A stretch of DNA of 64,000 nucleotides from Thalassospira sp. MCCC 1A03138 (GTDB lineage: Bacteria; Pseudomonadota; Alphaproteobacteria; Rhodospirillales; Thalassospiraceae). Both the position numbers and the translations under genes were made by a program. The first letter of the stretch is position 1, and each line of letters starts with the position of its first letter. The notes under the pieces were generated by a model that ran no database searches, was not told the origin of the DNA, and was given only the letters and a program-made list of their open reading frames with translations. Where the stretch lies: the NCBI RefSeq assembly GCF_002115785.1, contig NZ_JFJY01000002.1, forward strand, positions 496,001-560,000, given 5' to 3'. Below, piece by piece: positions 9,040-17,793 of this stretch.

Positions 9040-9170
9040 AAGGTTACACAGAATTGGCTGATTGCAGGCGACCGGAAAACATTGCGATGTCGTGGTGCAT
9101 CGCATCCAGCAACGGGTGAAGCAGCGCAAGTAACACATCTTCCGTGCGTTTTGACCGACAGGTAATTACC

Positions 9171-9626
9171 CTAATCAAGTTTGATGCTGATTTCGGTTTT
9201 GACCGAATTGGCAAGAAAGCAGGCCTCGTGGGCCGCGTGATGCAGTTCGGCCTCGACCCCGGCCGTTGGCGCTGCGGCGGCATAGGTGACCTTGGGGCAA
9301 AGTTCGACCCGGGTGATGACTGTTTTGCCGTCCTGCTTTTCCATGACACCGGTTGCAGCATCGACATAACTGTCGACGACGATTTTCCGGCGTGATGCGA
9401 AGTCAAGGAAGAACAGCATGTGACAGCTTGAAAGGGCAGCCACATAGGCTTCTTCGGGGTCTACATTTTCGGCGACGGAATAGGGCAGTGGCACGACATG
9501 CGGGGATGAGGATGCGGGGACTTCGACCCCGCCGTCAAACCGCCAGAGATGACCGCGGCTATACCGGCGGTCGGCAAAGTTTGTGCCGTCGCGTTGCCAT
9601 CTGACTTCTGCGCCAAAACTGCTCAT
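9171..9626 (-). CDS. OsmC/Ohr-family peroxiredoxin-like protein
   Basis: OsmC-fold protein of 151 residues, a group that reduces organic or inorganic hydroperoxides using two cysteines. Both are visible: AALSSCHMLFFLDFA near residue 68 and AHEACFLANSV near residue 134. The N-terminal DGGVEVPASSSPHVVPLP stretch is as in the YhfA/OsmC-like group rather than Ohr. The start codon overlaps the stop of the GntR regulator by four bases, so the pair is one operon and the regulator may control it. Confidence 0.85.
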   Translation of the reverse strand: MSSFGAEVRWQRDGTNFADRRYSRGHLWRFDGGVEVPASSSPHVVPLPYSVAENVDPEEAYVAALSSCHMLFFLDFASRRKIVVDSYVDAATGVMEKQDGKTVITRVELCPKVTYAAAAPTAGVEAELHHAAHEACFLANSVKTEISIKLD

Positions 9627-10315
9627 TGCGGGGCTCCACTTTCGGGGTGCTCAACAAGTTGTCGTAAGGTGATGCCGATGTGTTTTTCAATGATTTCAAC
9701 GGCCTTGCTGACATCGCAAAGGTTACATACAGCCAGCAGGTCATTATGTTCTTCATAAAACGCTTTACGCGCCTGCGATCCTGCGGGTTGCCGGTGATAG
9801 GAACGGCGTGCCTCGCGGCGTAATTCGTCAATCATCTTCAACAGGCGGCCATTGCCGCAGGGGGCATACAGGGTCCGGTGAAAGGCGATATCGAGCTCCT
9901 CGATGATCTCCGGGTCTTCTTCTTCAAAAAGATCGTCGTTCAGGCGGATCGCCTTGCGCAGGTCGCGTTGTGTCAGATGCGGGATCGACAGGATCAGGGC
10001 CGTCGATTCAAGTGAAATGCGGATTTGCGACAGTTCGTGGGCCTCGTTGGCGCTTAAACCGTTTACCGCGAGGCTGCGGTCGGATCGTTTGGATAGCAAC
10101 CCGTTTGCCAGCAACCGTTCCAGCGCCTGACGCACCGGCTGGCGGCTGACACCGAACCGTTCGGCCAGCCGTTCCTGTTTCAGGATTGTGCCGGGCGAAA
10201 GGGTACCGTTTTCGATTTCGCTTTGAAGCGTTTCAGTGATTTTATTTGGATCCATGGATCCAAAGTCGTCCAGATTTGCCAAAGAGTCAAGTGGGTTCCG
10301 TTGGCGTGAGTTCAC
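9623..10315 (-). CDS. GntR-family (FadR/FCD subgroup) transcriptional regulator
   Basis: DNA-binding repressor or activator with an N-terminal winged helix (LKQERLAERFGVSRQPVRQAL near residue 50) and an all-helical FCD ligand domain with the metal-binding Asp/His pattern: ELDIAFHRTLY near 145 and EEHNDLL near 196. Length 230 from the GTG at 10315; ATG at 10255 would give 210 residues and starts just before the helix-turn-helix, so the start is open. It overlaps osmC by four bases. The ligand is unknown. Confidence 0.85.
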   Translation of the reverse strand: MNSRQRNPLDSLANLDDFGSMDPNKITETLQSEIENGTLSPGTILKQERLAERFGVSRQPVRQALERLLANGLLSKRSDRSLAVNGLSANEAHELSQIRISLESTALILSIPHLTQRDLRKAIRLNDDLFEEEDPEIIEELDIAFHRTLYAPCGNGRLLKMIDELRREARRSYHRQPAGSQARKAFYEEHNDLLAVCNLCDVSKAVEIIEKHIGITLRQLVEHPESGAPQ

Positions 10316-10467
10316 CCGAAATTTGATGCGACAGCATCGTAAATCCCGCGCGCATTTTATTTGTATGAGGATTTAACCCGCGGCATTGTGGAGGGGCGTG
10401 GGCGTCGGGCGTCTGCCCCACGGAGGCTCATGGGCTCAATGGGGGATTTGGCCGGCATTCCCTCAGG

Positions 10468-13065
10468 TTATTGGGCCGGGATGGCTTCCGTAAGGGTGCT
10501 ATTGGTCGGGGCGGTTTTGGAGATGAAGTCGATCACGCGATTGACCGCATTGTCGATATCCTCGTTCAGGATGCCATGGCGATCCGAATTGAGCATCTGG
10601 ATTTCAAGATGACTGCATCCGGTGGCGTGGCGTTTGATCAGGGTCGCACTGGCGGGATCGACGACCCGATCGCCGTCGCCCTGTAAAATCAGGATCGGAC
10701 AAGCAACATCGGGCAGGCGGTTTTGCATTTCGGCAACCGCCTGGCGCAGATTGTGCAGACCGCCAATCGGGATGTTACGGTAATTGATATTGGGATGTTC
10801 GGATTCGTTAAGCCGGAAACTGAGCATTTCCTGTGCCGAGGGTACCCAGCCCATCAGTTTGTTGGCACCATAAAGCAGCGGCACAAACATCAGATTGCGA
10901 TTGCGGAATTTAAGGGGTGTTGATGCCATGACCAGCCCGGCGAGTTTTTCGGGTCGGTCGGACGCCAGAATGGCCGAAAGCGCCCCGCCGGTTGAAAAGC
11001 CGACAATAATAATGTTGTCGCAAAAGGCCGACAGGATTTCATAGCCGCGCCGAACCGATGCCAGCCAGTCGCTCCACGGACGTTTTTGCAACTCGTGCGG
11101 GGATGTGCCGTGCCCGGCAAGGCGGACTCCCATCACGGCATAATCGCGTGCGGCCAGCCGATCACCAAGATTGCGAAGTTCCGCCGGGGAGGCAAGGAAC
11201 CCGTGGACGACGAGAACGCCGGTGGTGAAATGTTCGTTGCCATTGGGCAGCAACAGATAGGGGCGGCTATCGGCGGTTGCCGTTTCCTGATCATTGATCG
11301 CGGCGTATTTCCGTTTCTGGTATTTGGCGCGGTTCCATTGCCATGCCCGGATTTCATCATCAAAACGACGTTTGGCAAAATCGCGTGGTGTCAGATGATC
11401 GACTTCGTCCCGCGCCTTTTCAAGTGCAGTCCAGGCGGCGTTGATCGGTGCCATTTCATTGGCATAGACCATCACCGGATTATCCATGCGGATTTGATCA
11501 AAGGTGGCTTCTTCCTGCAATTTTGGCAGGAAGCAATATTTGCCTTCGGACCGTTCGATCAGGCCAAGATGAACCGCAGCATCAATATATTCGCGAATCT
11601 GCGGGCATTTCAGATCAAAGATGCCGATATAATCCGCCGGGTTGCGCATGCCGCGATGCAAATGAATGCCTTCGGCCTGCTGGACATTCTTGACCGCCAG
11701 ATAAAGTGTGCGGTCAAAATGGGCGATATCGACCTCGGTCACGCCATCAGCCAGCCACATCATGATCAGGCGCGATGCCAGATGACTGACATTGAGTGTC
11801 AGGTTGGAATACATCACACCCATGCAATGATCGCGAAGCGGGTTGATATGGCGGCTAATGGCATATTGGGTGATGCGGTCGGGTATTTTCTCAAGCGCTT
11901 TGGCAGGACGGAAAAGATCATCGATGCTGTTTGCGGTTTCAACCCGGTGGGCCAGCATGCGCCGGTCAATCCAGTTGAATTGATGGCGCGGATCAACCGG
12001 ATCGCCAAGCCGGATATCCATATCCGTGCGTTTGAACAGAAGATTGCCTTCGATAATCAGTTCTTCGGCCATCTTGGGGCTAAGTCCGCCAGCAAAAAGA
12101 TCTGCGCCCCGCGCCAGAAGGTTCTGGTCAACACGCAGCGGGTGAAAGGTTATGTTGGCCGGAAACATCAATGTTGGCTTGGCAAGGGCGGCTTTGAGAG
12201 TTTCGGGCGTGGTATCAATCGCGTCTGCCCAGCGATCAAGCTCGTCGTGTTTGCCTTTATCAAGCAGCATCGACAAACCGATCTTGAAGCCGTCAATGCA
12301 AAGCCCAAGCAGCGCCGCCCCGGCATGATGTGCGCGCCGTTGATCGGCAGAACGGGAATAGATGCTGTAATCCGGACGTTTGGGATGCGGGCGTTCAGCG
12401 GCAAGAACGCGCCGGTCCTTGACCATGCCGCCCTCGGGAAAGATCACAACTTTGCCGCCACGCAGGATTTCCTCGGCCAGGAACGGTAGCAGACGTTCGT
12501 AGTCGTTGGGGACACCGCCAAGGGCGCGCAGATAGCGTGAAAACCGGTTGTCTTCGACAAAAAACTCGCCCGATGCGATAGAGCGGCAGAACACACCGGT
12601 TTCAAGCGCGATCAGATATTGCGGGATGAAGGTTTCAAACCGGGCGAAATGGTTGAACATGAAAATGTCGCCCTGGGCCAGATGATCGCGGTCACCATGC
12701 ATCTTGATATTGATGTCGACTTTGGCGCGCAACGCCGTCATGGCCCGTATGGTCCATTCGCAAGTCTGGTTGCGGATCGCGAATTGCTCGCGTTCGATTT
12801 CCCGGAAGTTCTGATGCATGGGTGTTTCCGCCCCGAAGGCCTGAATGCCAAATTGATCGGCGTTATGATTAACTGCGGTCGTTTCCTTTAGGTCCTGATG
12901 CTTGAAACAGATATGTGTTTTCCGAACGGGTTTGAGAAGGCCAGATACACGCATCAGGCGAACAATCTGTGGTACGTGCCTTTGCCTGTCCCTATACTCA
13001 ACGCGACATTTCAAATACCGTTCTGTCCGGATAACAGGCCATTTCGCCCCAAATATGGCCATCAA
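10468..13065 (-). CDS. Fusion protein: PlsC-like acyltransferase + alpha/beta hydrolase (S33-like)
   Basis: Large two-enzyme protein, up to 865 residues. The first half is a glycerolipid-type acyltransferase: catalytic NHFARFE (H-x4-E in place of H-x4-D) near residue 138 and FPEGGMVKD near 209. The middle (about 330-580) matches nothing I recognise. The last 250 residues form an alpha/beta hydrolase with oxyanion VVHGFLASP, nucleophile elbow GFSTGGA and late acid/base segments ILQGDGDRVVDP and NSDRHGI. A role in lipid acylation or wax/phospholipid remodelling is inference. The start is unsure: the first 82 residues are basic and unlike the family, and ATG at 12819 begins nearer the conserved part. 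Divergent from the MFS exporter gene. Confidence 0.78.
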   Translation of the reverse strand: MMAIFGAKWPVIRTERYLKCRVEYRDRQRHVPQIVRLMRVSGLLKPVRKTHICFKHQDLKETTAVNHNADQFGIQAFGAETPMHQNFREIEREQFAIRNQTCEWTIRAMTALRAKVDINIKMHGDRDHLAQGDIFMFNHFARFETFIPQYLIALETGVFCRSIASGEFFVEDNRFSRYLRALGGVPNDYERLLPFLAEEILRGGKVVIFPEGGMVKDRRVLAAERPHPKRPDYSIYSRSADQRRAHHAGAALLGLCIDGFKIGLSMLLDKGKHDELDRWADAIDTTPETLKAALAKPTLMFPANITFHPLRVDQNLLARGADLFAGGLSPKMAEELIIEGNLLFKRTDMDIRLGDPVDPRHQFNWIDRRMLAHRVETANSIDDLFRPAKALEKIPDRITQYAISRHINPLRDHCMGVMYSNLTLNVSHLASRLIMMWLADGVTEVDIAHFDRTLYLAVKNVQQAEGIHLHRGMRNPADYIGIFDLKCPQIREYIDAAVHLGLIERSEGKYCFLPKLQEEATFDQIRMDNPVMVYANEMAPINAAWTALEKARDEVDHLTPRDFAKRRFDDEIRAWQWNRAKYQKRKYAAINDQETATADSRPYLLLPNGNEHFTTGVLVVHGFLASPAELRNLGDRLAARDYAVMGVRLAGHGTSPHELQKRPWSDWLASVRRGYEILSAFCDNIIIVGFSTGGALSAILASDRPEKLAGLVMASTPLKFRNRNLMFVPLLYGANKLMGWVPSAQEMLSFRLNESEHPNINYRNIPIGGLHNLRQAVAEMQNRLPDVACPILILQGDGDRVVDPASATLIKRHATGCSHLEIQMLNSDRHGILNEDIDNAVNRVIDFISKTAPTNSTLTEAIPAQ

Positions 13066-13113
13066 AGATCGTTGTTAATATAGCTGTCCGGTACAACATG
13101 ATCCCGCCCCGTC

Positions 13114-14391
13114 ATGAAAACTGGAAAATCCGTGCTGCCACCAACCGTCGAGCCACCCCGGAAATCAATCTTTCAGGATCGAAACTTTGTCCTGTTTCTG
13201 GTCGGGCAATGCATCACCACACAAGGACTTTGGGTGCAGAAAATCGCCATGTCGTGGCTGGCATGGTCATTGACCGGATCACCATTCTGGACCGGGTTGA
13301 TTGCCGCCCTTAATTTCGCCCCGGCCTTCATTCTGGGCCCTGTTTTTGGCGTTATGGCCGATCGGGTCAATCTTCGTAAAACAGCGGTGACCCTGAACCT
13401 GATGATGGCGGCTACCGCATTTCTGTTGATGGTTCTGGCGATGGCAGGGCAGATAAACCTGTTCTGGATGGTGGTTCTGGCCGGGACGAACGGGGTTTTG
13501 GCCAGTGCGATGACGCCCGTTCGGCTTTCGCTGGTGCCGGTGATTGTCCAGCGGGAATTCATGAGCCGTGCCGTGGCCTATGCGGCGATGAATTTCAATA
13601 TGTCGCGTCTGGTTGGCCCGGCGGTTGGCGGTGTGGTGATCGCGACATGGGGAACCGGGGCGGCATTCATGATTAATGCGGCATCCTATATCCCGATGAT
13701 CTTTGTTCTGGCGACTGTCAAAATCCATGTCGAACGGGCACCGGATGCCAAAAGCAAAAGGGTTCTGGCGGCCCTTGTCGACGGGGCCAATTACGCCATT
13801 CATCATCCGATGATCCGATCCGTTCTGGCGCTATCGTGTTTTGTCGCACTGGTGGGCACGGGCATGGTCGAGCTGATGCCGGTCTTTGCCGAGGCGGTTT
13901 ATGACCGGGGGGTCAAAGGACTAGGCATGCTGGCATCGGCAAGCGGGGTTGGCGCGGTTGCATCGACATTCATGTTGTCGCGGGTCAAATCTAATCCGGC
14001 CGCCTTTCAGCGGGTGACGATCATCGGGGCCTTTGCTGCGGGGTACGGCATGCTCGGGCTTGGTTTTGCACCTTGGTACGAGCTTGCCGTGGTTTTGGTC
14101 GCAGTTACCGGTTTTGGTTTGACAGCAGTTGGCGTCGGATCACAAACCGCATTGCAATTGACCGTAGATAATAAGCTGCGCGGTCGGGTGATGAGCTTCT
14201 GGAGTGCGACAAGTTTTGGCGGGATTGCCTTGGGCGGCACGATGCTAGGCGCGATATCGGAAGCGGGCCACATTCAATACACCGCACGTGGATCGGGAAC
14301 ATTGATTTTGAGCGCAGCGATTGTCGGGCTTTGGCGCCTGTATCGTATTGCGTCAGATTCTTCGAAACCTGCCACAGAAACGGCAAAATGA
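13114..14391 (+). CDS. MFS transporter, EntS/MFS_3-like exporter
   Basis: Twelve-helix major facilitator protein of 425 residues in the inner membrane. The MFS_3 group signature is present: FLVGQCITTQGLWVQKIAMSWLAW at the first helix (residues 28 onward, shown in part), GVMADRVNLRK as the loop 2-3 motif A near residue 80, and RLVGPAVGGVV near 172. Members export siderophores (EntS) or small drugs; the substrate here is unknown. It is divergent from the acyltransferase-hydrolase gene with a 48-bp gap, so they may share control. The ATG at 13114 has no strong ribosome-binding site. Confidence 0.85.
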   Translation: MKTGKSVLPPTVEPPRKSIFQDRNFVLFLVGQCITTQGLWVQKIAMSWLAWSLTGSPFWTGLIAALNFAPAFILGPVFGVMADRVNLRKTAVTLNLMMAATAFLLMVLAMAGQINLFWMVVLAGTNGVLASAMTPVRLSLVPVIVQREFMSRAVAYAAMNFNMSRLVGPAVGGVVIATWGTGAAFMINAASYIPMIFVLATVKIHVERAPDAKSKRVLAALVDGANYAIHHPMIRSVLALSCFVALVGTGMVELMPVFAEAVYDRGVKGLGMLASASGVGAVASTFMLSRVKSNPAAFQRVTIIGAFAAGYGMLGLGFAPWYELAVVLVAVTGFGLTAVGVGSQTALQLTVDNKLRGRVMSFWSATSFGGIALGGTMLGAISEAGHIQYTARGSGTLILSAAIVGLWRLYRIASDSSKPATETAK

Positions 14392-14477
14392 TCGTGTTCT
14401 TCGGGGCGCTTTGTAAACGCTTGTTTAAAACTCGTCGGGTTAGGGTGCCTGATCATGCCTTTTAAGGGGAATATCGC

Positions 14478-15041
14478 ATGCGGCTGGCCGTAGTCATCGG
14501 ATTTTGTGTGCTTTTGTCGGGATGTTTTGCATCCGCGAGTACCCCGAAACCCAATACCGGCCTTGCAAATGATACGGTCTCGAACGCGACTAATGTCAGC
14601 CTGCCGTCGTCGCGCCTGCTACCCTTTGCGCCCACCGATGAATTTTTGCAATGCGTGCCCTATGCACGCGCTGTTTCCGGTATCGAGATTTATGGCGATG
14701 CCTGGACATGGTGGGATCAGGCGAAAAATGCTTATAACCGAGGCAAAAAACCCGAAGTTGGGGCCGTTCTGGCGCTTAAGAAAACTTCGCGTTTGAAATA
14801 CGGGCATGTCGCAGTGGTTTCCGCCATTCTTGATAATCGCAAGATCATGGTCAATCACGCCAATTGGGGCAGTGATTCGCGTACACGCGGCAAGGTGCAT
14901 TACCGCCAGCCGGTTGTTGATGTTTCACCCAATAATGACTGGTCGGAAGTGCGGATGATGAACACGATTGGCACATTCGGCCGGGTTTATCCGGCGCATG
15001 GATTTATCTATCAGCCACGCGAAACTGCCGAAGTGCAATAG
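14478..15041 (+). CDS. CHAP-domain lipoprotein (putative cell-wall amidase/peptidase)
   Basis: Small secreted protein of 187 residues. A type II signal peptide with lipobox LSGC puts the lipidated cysteine at residue 15, so it should be anchored in an envelope membrane. The rest is a CHAP (NlpC/P60-like) domain: catalytic Cys in QCVPYAR near 60, catalytic His in YGHVAVVS near 110 and polar residue in NHANWG near 132. CHAP enzymes cut peptidoglycan cross-links or amides. AAGGGGAA precedes the ATG. Single gene. Confidence 0.82.
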   Translation: MRLAVVIGFCVLLSGCFASASTPKPNTGLANDTVSNATNVSLPSSRLLPFAPTDEFLQCVPYARAVSGIEIYGDAWTWWDQAKNAYNRGKKPEVGAVLALKKTSRLKYGHVAVVSAILDNRKIMVNHANWGSDSRTRGKVHYRQPVVDVSPNNDWSEVRMMNTIGTFGRVYPAHGFIYQPRETAEVQ

Positions 15042-15079
15042 GTCGCTTGCTCCTTCCTTCCTGCTTCTCTGCCTGTTTA

Positions 15080-15118
15080 TAAAAAATGGCGAAGGCCCGA
15101 CTGAGGGACGCTTCGCCA
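15080..15118 (-). terminator. Intrinsic terminator of bioB (minus strand)
   Basis: Read on the minus strand: GGCGAAG, 16-nt loop with further pairing, CTTCGCC, then ATTTTTTAT. It lies 55 nt past the bioB stop. It can also pair on the plus strand after the CHAP gene but lacks a T-run in that direction. Confidence 0.75.
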
Positions 15119-15172
15119 AGGTGAACTTTGCGCGGATGGGTCGCACAAGTTCGGGGGTTGATTTGGGTATTG

Positions 15173-16165
15173 TCAGGCCGCTGACGCCGGAACCGGCCCA
15201 AGCGCGGCAAAAAGGGCGGTATCGCTATCTTCCTGCGGGTTCGGCGTGGTCAAAAGTTTTTCGCCGTAAAACACCGAATTGGCCCCGGCCATCAGGCACA
15301 TGATCTGGGCTTCGCGGGTAAGGTCGGTACGCCCGGCCGAAAGGCGGACGGTGGATTTCGGCATGGTGATGCGGGCGGTTGCGACCATGCGGACCAGTTC
15401 AAGGGCATCGACGGGCTCGCGGTCGGCAAGTGGTGTTCCGGCCACCGGCACCAGCGCGTTGATCGGTACACTTTCGGGATGTGGCGCGAAACCGGCCAGA
15501 ACATGGAGCATCGATGCCCGGTCCTGGATGCTTTCACCCATGCCGATGATCCCGCCACAACAAAGATCAATCCCGGCACCCCGCACAGCGGCGAGCGTAT
15601 CGAGCCGGTCCTGATAGGTCCGGGTCGAGATGATCTGGCTGTAATATTCCGGGCTGGTATCAAGATTGTGATTATAGGCGGTCAGGCCCGCCCCGGCGAG
15701 GCGTTCGGCATGGCGGGTTTCGAGCATGCCAAGGGTCACGCACGCCTCCATGCCGAGGTTGCGGACACCGCGTACCATTTCGATCACCGCATCAAAGGCC
15801 GCGCCATCGCGCACGCGTCGCCATGCGGCTCCCATGCAGAAACGATCCGCCCCGGCGGCCTTGGCACGCGCCGCCATTTTCAAAACCATACCGGGGTCCA
15901 TCAACTGTTCTTTGCTCAGTTTGACCTCGCGGTGGTGGGCCGATTGCGGGCAATAGGCGCAATCTTCGGGGCAGCCGCCGGTTTTGATCGACAGCAGGCT
16001 AGCCTTTTGCACGGCATTGGGATCGTGATGGGTGCGATGGACCGCGTTGGCGCGACCCATCAGTTCAAGCAGCGGCAGGCGATAGATCGCCTCGATCTCG
16101 TCCACTGTCCAGTCGTGACGGATGGTTTGATCGATTGCCGGATTTTGTGCGGGAAGACTGTTCAT
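15173..16165 (-). CDS. bioB: Biotin synthase
   Basis: Radical-SAM enzyme that inserts sulfur into dethiobiotin, the last biotin step, 330 residues. The radical-SAM cluster motif [11 protein letters not shown] lies near residue 60 and RFCMGAAWR near residue 108, with the [2Fe-2S] ligands CVTLGML and [12 protein letters not shown] further on; RLSAGR near 275 supplies the conserved arginine. It starts one base inside the bioY stop (ATGA overlap), making bioY-bioB one BioR-controlled operon. No bioF, bioD or bioA is in the window. Confidence 0.97.
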   Translation of the reverse strand: MNSLPAQNPAIDQTIRHDWTVDEIEAIYRLPLLELMGRANAVHRTHHDPNAVQKASLLSIKTGGCPEDCAYCPQSAHHREVKLSKEQLMDPGMVLKMAARAKAAGADRFCMGAAWRRVRDGAAFDAVIEMVRGVRNLGMEACVTLGMLETRHAERLAGAGLTAYNHNLDTSPEYYSQIISTRTYQDRLDTLAAVRGAGIDLCCGGIIGMGESIQDRASMLHVLAGFAPHPESVPINALVPVAGTPLADREPVDALELVRMVATARITMPKSTVRLSAGRTDLTREAQIMCLMAGANSVFYGEKLLTTPNPQEDSDTALFAALGPVPASAA

Positions 16166-16740
16166 CAGGCGTTGCCGCCTTTATCTCGTTTGACAAGGCG
16201 GGTGCAGGCGGCACTGCCAAGGGCAACAAGGGCGATCTTGATGGTGTCGCCCAGAATGAACGGGGTGAAGCCGTATTCGGCAACCTTTTTAATCGGCACA
16301 AAGGCGGCAAGCCATGCCAGGCCCAGAACATAGACCGGGATCATGCCGGCCATCATGATGCCAAAGCGCGCCAGCGTACCGCGCCCCTTAGCAAGCGCCC
16401 CGACCAGCCATGAGGCAATCAGATAGCCCAGCAGATAGCCGCCGGTCGGCCCGACCATATAGGCAAGCCCGATGCCGCGTTCCGGCGTTCCGGCAAAGAC
16501 CGGCAAGCCAGCAGCACCCGCAGCCAGATACCCCAGGACTGTTGCACAGGCGACGCGCGGACCGGTCGTCAGTGCAATTGCCATGATCGCCGTGGTTTGC
16601 AGGGTCATTGGCACCGGCCAGAAGGGAACGGTGATCTTGGCACTTGCGGTCAGGATGGCGATTCCGGCCAGAACCATCAGGCTGTATTTCATTCCCGATG
16701 ATATGCGGGTTTCGGCCGGTTTGGAGACTGCATTGCTCAT
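16165..16740 (-). CDS. bioY: Biotin transporter BioY (S component)
   Basis: Integral membrane biotin-binding protein of 191 residues with six predicted helices. Conserved family segments are [15 protein letters not shown] near residue 40, [16 protein letters not shown] near 85 and [11 protein letters not shown] near 112. It can work alone or with energy-coupling ATPase BioM and BioN; neither is in the window. GAGGAGG precedes the ATG and a BioR box overlaps the TATAAT -10 element 34 bp upstream. Confidence 0.95.
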   Translation of the reverse strand: MSNAVSKPAETRISSGMKYSLMVLAGIAILTASAKITVPFWPVPMTLQTTAIMAIALTTGPRVACATVLGYLAAGAAGLPVFAGTPERGIGLAYMVGPTGGYLLGYLIASWLVGALAKGRGTLARFGIMMAGMIPVYVLGLAWLAAFVPIKKVAEYGFTPFILGDTIKIALVALGSAACTRLVKRDKGGNA

Positions 16741-16774
16741 GGTGATTTCATCCTCCTCAGGATCGGATTCAAAA

Positions 16775-16784
16775 TTATAGATAA
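16775..16784. promoter_or_regulatory. BioR operator at the bioYB promoter
   Basis: TTATAGATAA, the exact reverse complement of the BioR box TTATCTATAA. On the minus strand it overlaps a -10 TATAAT (plus-strand bases 16774-16779), so binding would block bioYB transcription. Confidence 0.85.
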
Positions 16785-16839
16785 AAAAGGAATCTCATCT
16801 ATTAATTACGCCGCGACAAGAAGGTGAAATCAATCCCCA

Positions 16840-16849
16840 AAATAGATAA
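16840..16849. promoter_or_regulatory. Degenerate BioR box
   Basis: Minus-strand TTATCTATTT matches the BioR box at 8 of 10 positions, midway between the two perfect copies at 16775 and 16915. Confidence 0.4.
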
Positions 16850-16914
16850 TCAGGCCAAATTGGTGAATATTTGCGAAACGATATAGCTATCATATTGATT
16901 TTAATAATATATTT

Positions 16915-16924
16915 TTATCTATAA
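16915..16924. promoter_or_regulatory. Second perfect BioR operator upstream of bioYB
   Basis: TTATCTATAA, identical to the consensus, 140 bp from the box at 16775 in an AT-rich stretch. It may serve a second promoter or a looped repressor complex. Confidence 0.75.
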
Positions 16925-17027
16925 AATTGGAAATTTATGCGTGAATAGACGCCCCGCATTGCCAAAATGCAGGCTGGATCAAATTTGAACCTTGGATTTT
17001 AGGTTCGGGAGGCATTTCAGGAAGGGG

Positions 17028-17678
17028 TCAGGAAAGGGTTCGCGAACGGGTTTTGGTGCCCGGTTTGGTGCCAATCCATTTGACGTGACGGGCAAGGGTG
17101 GCGGCGGCAACATCAAACTGCCGTTCGCGGAGCGCCTTGAGGATCGCACGGTGATCCTGATCGGTGGGGGCTTCCCATTCCATGCGGAAGCCTGAAAACA
17201 GGAAACGCGCACTTGCGGCATGCAGATCATCAATGGTTGCCAGCAGGCGGGGCATGCTGCACGGGGTCAGGATCAGGCGGTGGAAGGCGCGATTGGCTTC
17301 TTCCCATGCCCGGACATCGGGGGCATTTTCGCCTGCGCGGTTGATTGCCTCGGCCTCGTCGAGAATGGCGCTGGTCAGGTGCGGGGCGGCATGGCGAAGG
17401 GCGAGGACTTCGAGGGATGCGCGCATTTCAGCGACTTCGCGGACTTCGGCAATGTCAAAACTTGCGACCCGCACACCGCGGCGCGGTTCACTGACGACTA
17501 GTCCCTGTGCTTCGAGGCGGCGAAAGGCTTCGCGGACCGGCACGTGGCTTGCGCCAAATTCCTCGGCAAAATGGTCTTGCCGCAATTTCGTGCCCGGCGC
17601 GATATGCCCGGCGATGATGCGGTCGGCCAGTTCGCGGGTGATCCTGCCGGTAACGGTGTTGTCAATGTCACTTTTCAT
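17028..17678 (-). CDS. bioR: GntR-family biotin repressor BioR
   Basis: FCD-type GntR regulator, 216 residues, with helix-turn-helix KLRQDHFAEEFGASHVPVREAFRRL (about residues 30-54, shown only in outline) and ligand-domain acidic/His pattern EEANRAFHRLIL near 135 and DQDHRAIL near 188. The call as BioR rests on context: it adjoins bioY-bioB and three exact TTATCTATAA boxes occur at its own promoter and at bioY. ATG at 17678 is chosen because the operator and -10 box end just before it; a longer ORF to 17744 would translate through the operator. No ribosome-binding site exists, so the mRNA is probably leaderless. Confidence 0.88.
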   Translation of the reverse strand: MKSDIDNTVTGRITRELADRIIAGHIAPGTKLRQDHFAEEFGASHVPVREAFRRLEAQGLVVSEPRRGVRVASFDIAEVREVAEMRASLEVLALRHAAPHLTSAILDEAEAINRAGENAPDVRAWEEANRAFHRLILTPCSMPRLLATIDDLHAASARFLFSGFRMEWEAPTDQDHRAILKALRERQFDVAAATLARHVKWIGTKPGTKTRSRTLS

Positions 17679-17682
17679 GATT

Positions 17683-17714
17683 TTATAGATAATTGGTGCA
17701 GGGCAGATTGTCGA
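17683..17714 (-). promoter_or_regulatory. bioR promoter with embedded BioR operator
   Basis: BioR box TTATAGATAA at 17683-17692. On the minus strand, -35 TCGACA (17709-17714) and -10 TATCTA (17686-17691) are 17 bp apart; the predicted start falls at or one base before the A of the bioR ATG. The operator covers the -10 box, giving autorepression. Confidence 0.7.
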
Positions 17715-17720
17715 CTCGCA

Positions 17721-17769
17721 TTGATGCGCGTCAATGTTGTGCACTGCAATAAAGATTAAAATCGTTTTA
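17721..17769 (+). promoter_or_regulatory. FNR-type class II promoter of the P3A ATPase gene
   Basis: TTGATGCGCGTCAA at 17721-17734 matches TTGAT-N4-ATCAA at all but one base. -10 TAAAAT at 17757-17762 predicts a start at 17769, placing the palindrome centre at -41.5. Leader would be 25 nt. Confidence 0.6.
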
Positions 17770-17793
17770 TCTTCCCCGAAGAAAGCAGAGCCA

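Noticed and set aside
9044..9178. Small 44-residue frame on the minus strand after the OsmC gene (TTG start overlapping its stop)
   Set aside because: Coding-like codon pattern but no ribosome-binding site and no recognised family; could be the remnant of a lost gene. Not supported as a gene.
11086..12489. 467-residue open frame antisense to the acyltransferase-hydrolase gene
   Set aside because: Shadow of a GC-rich gene; composition without family motifs, while the opposite strand has clear catalytic motifs.
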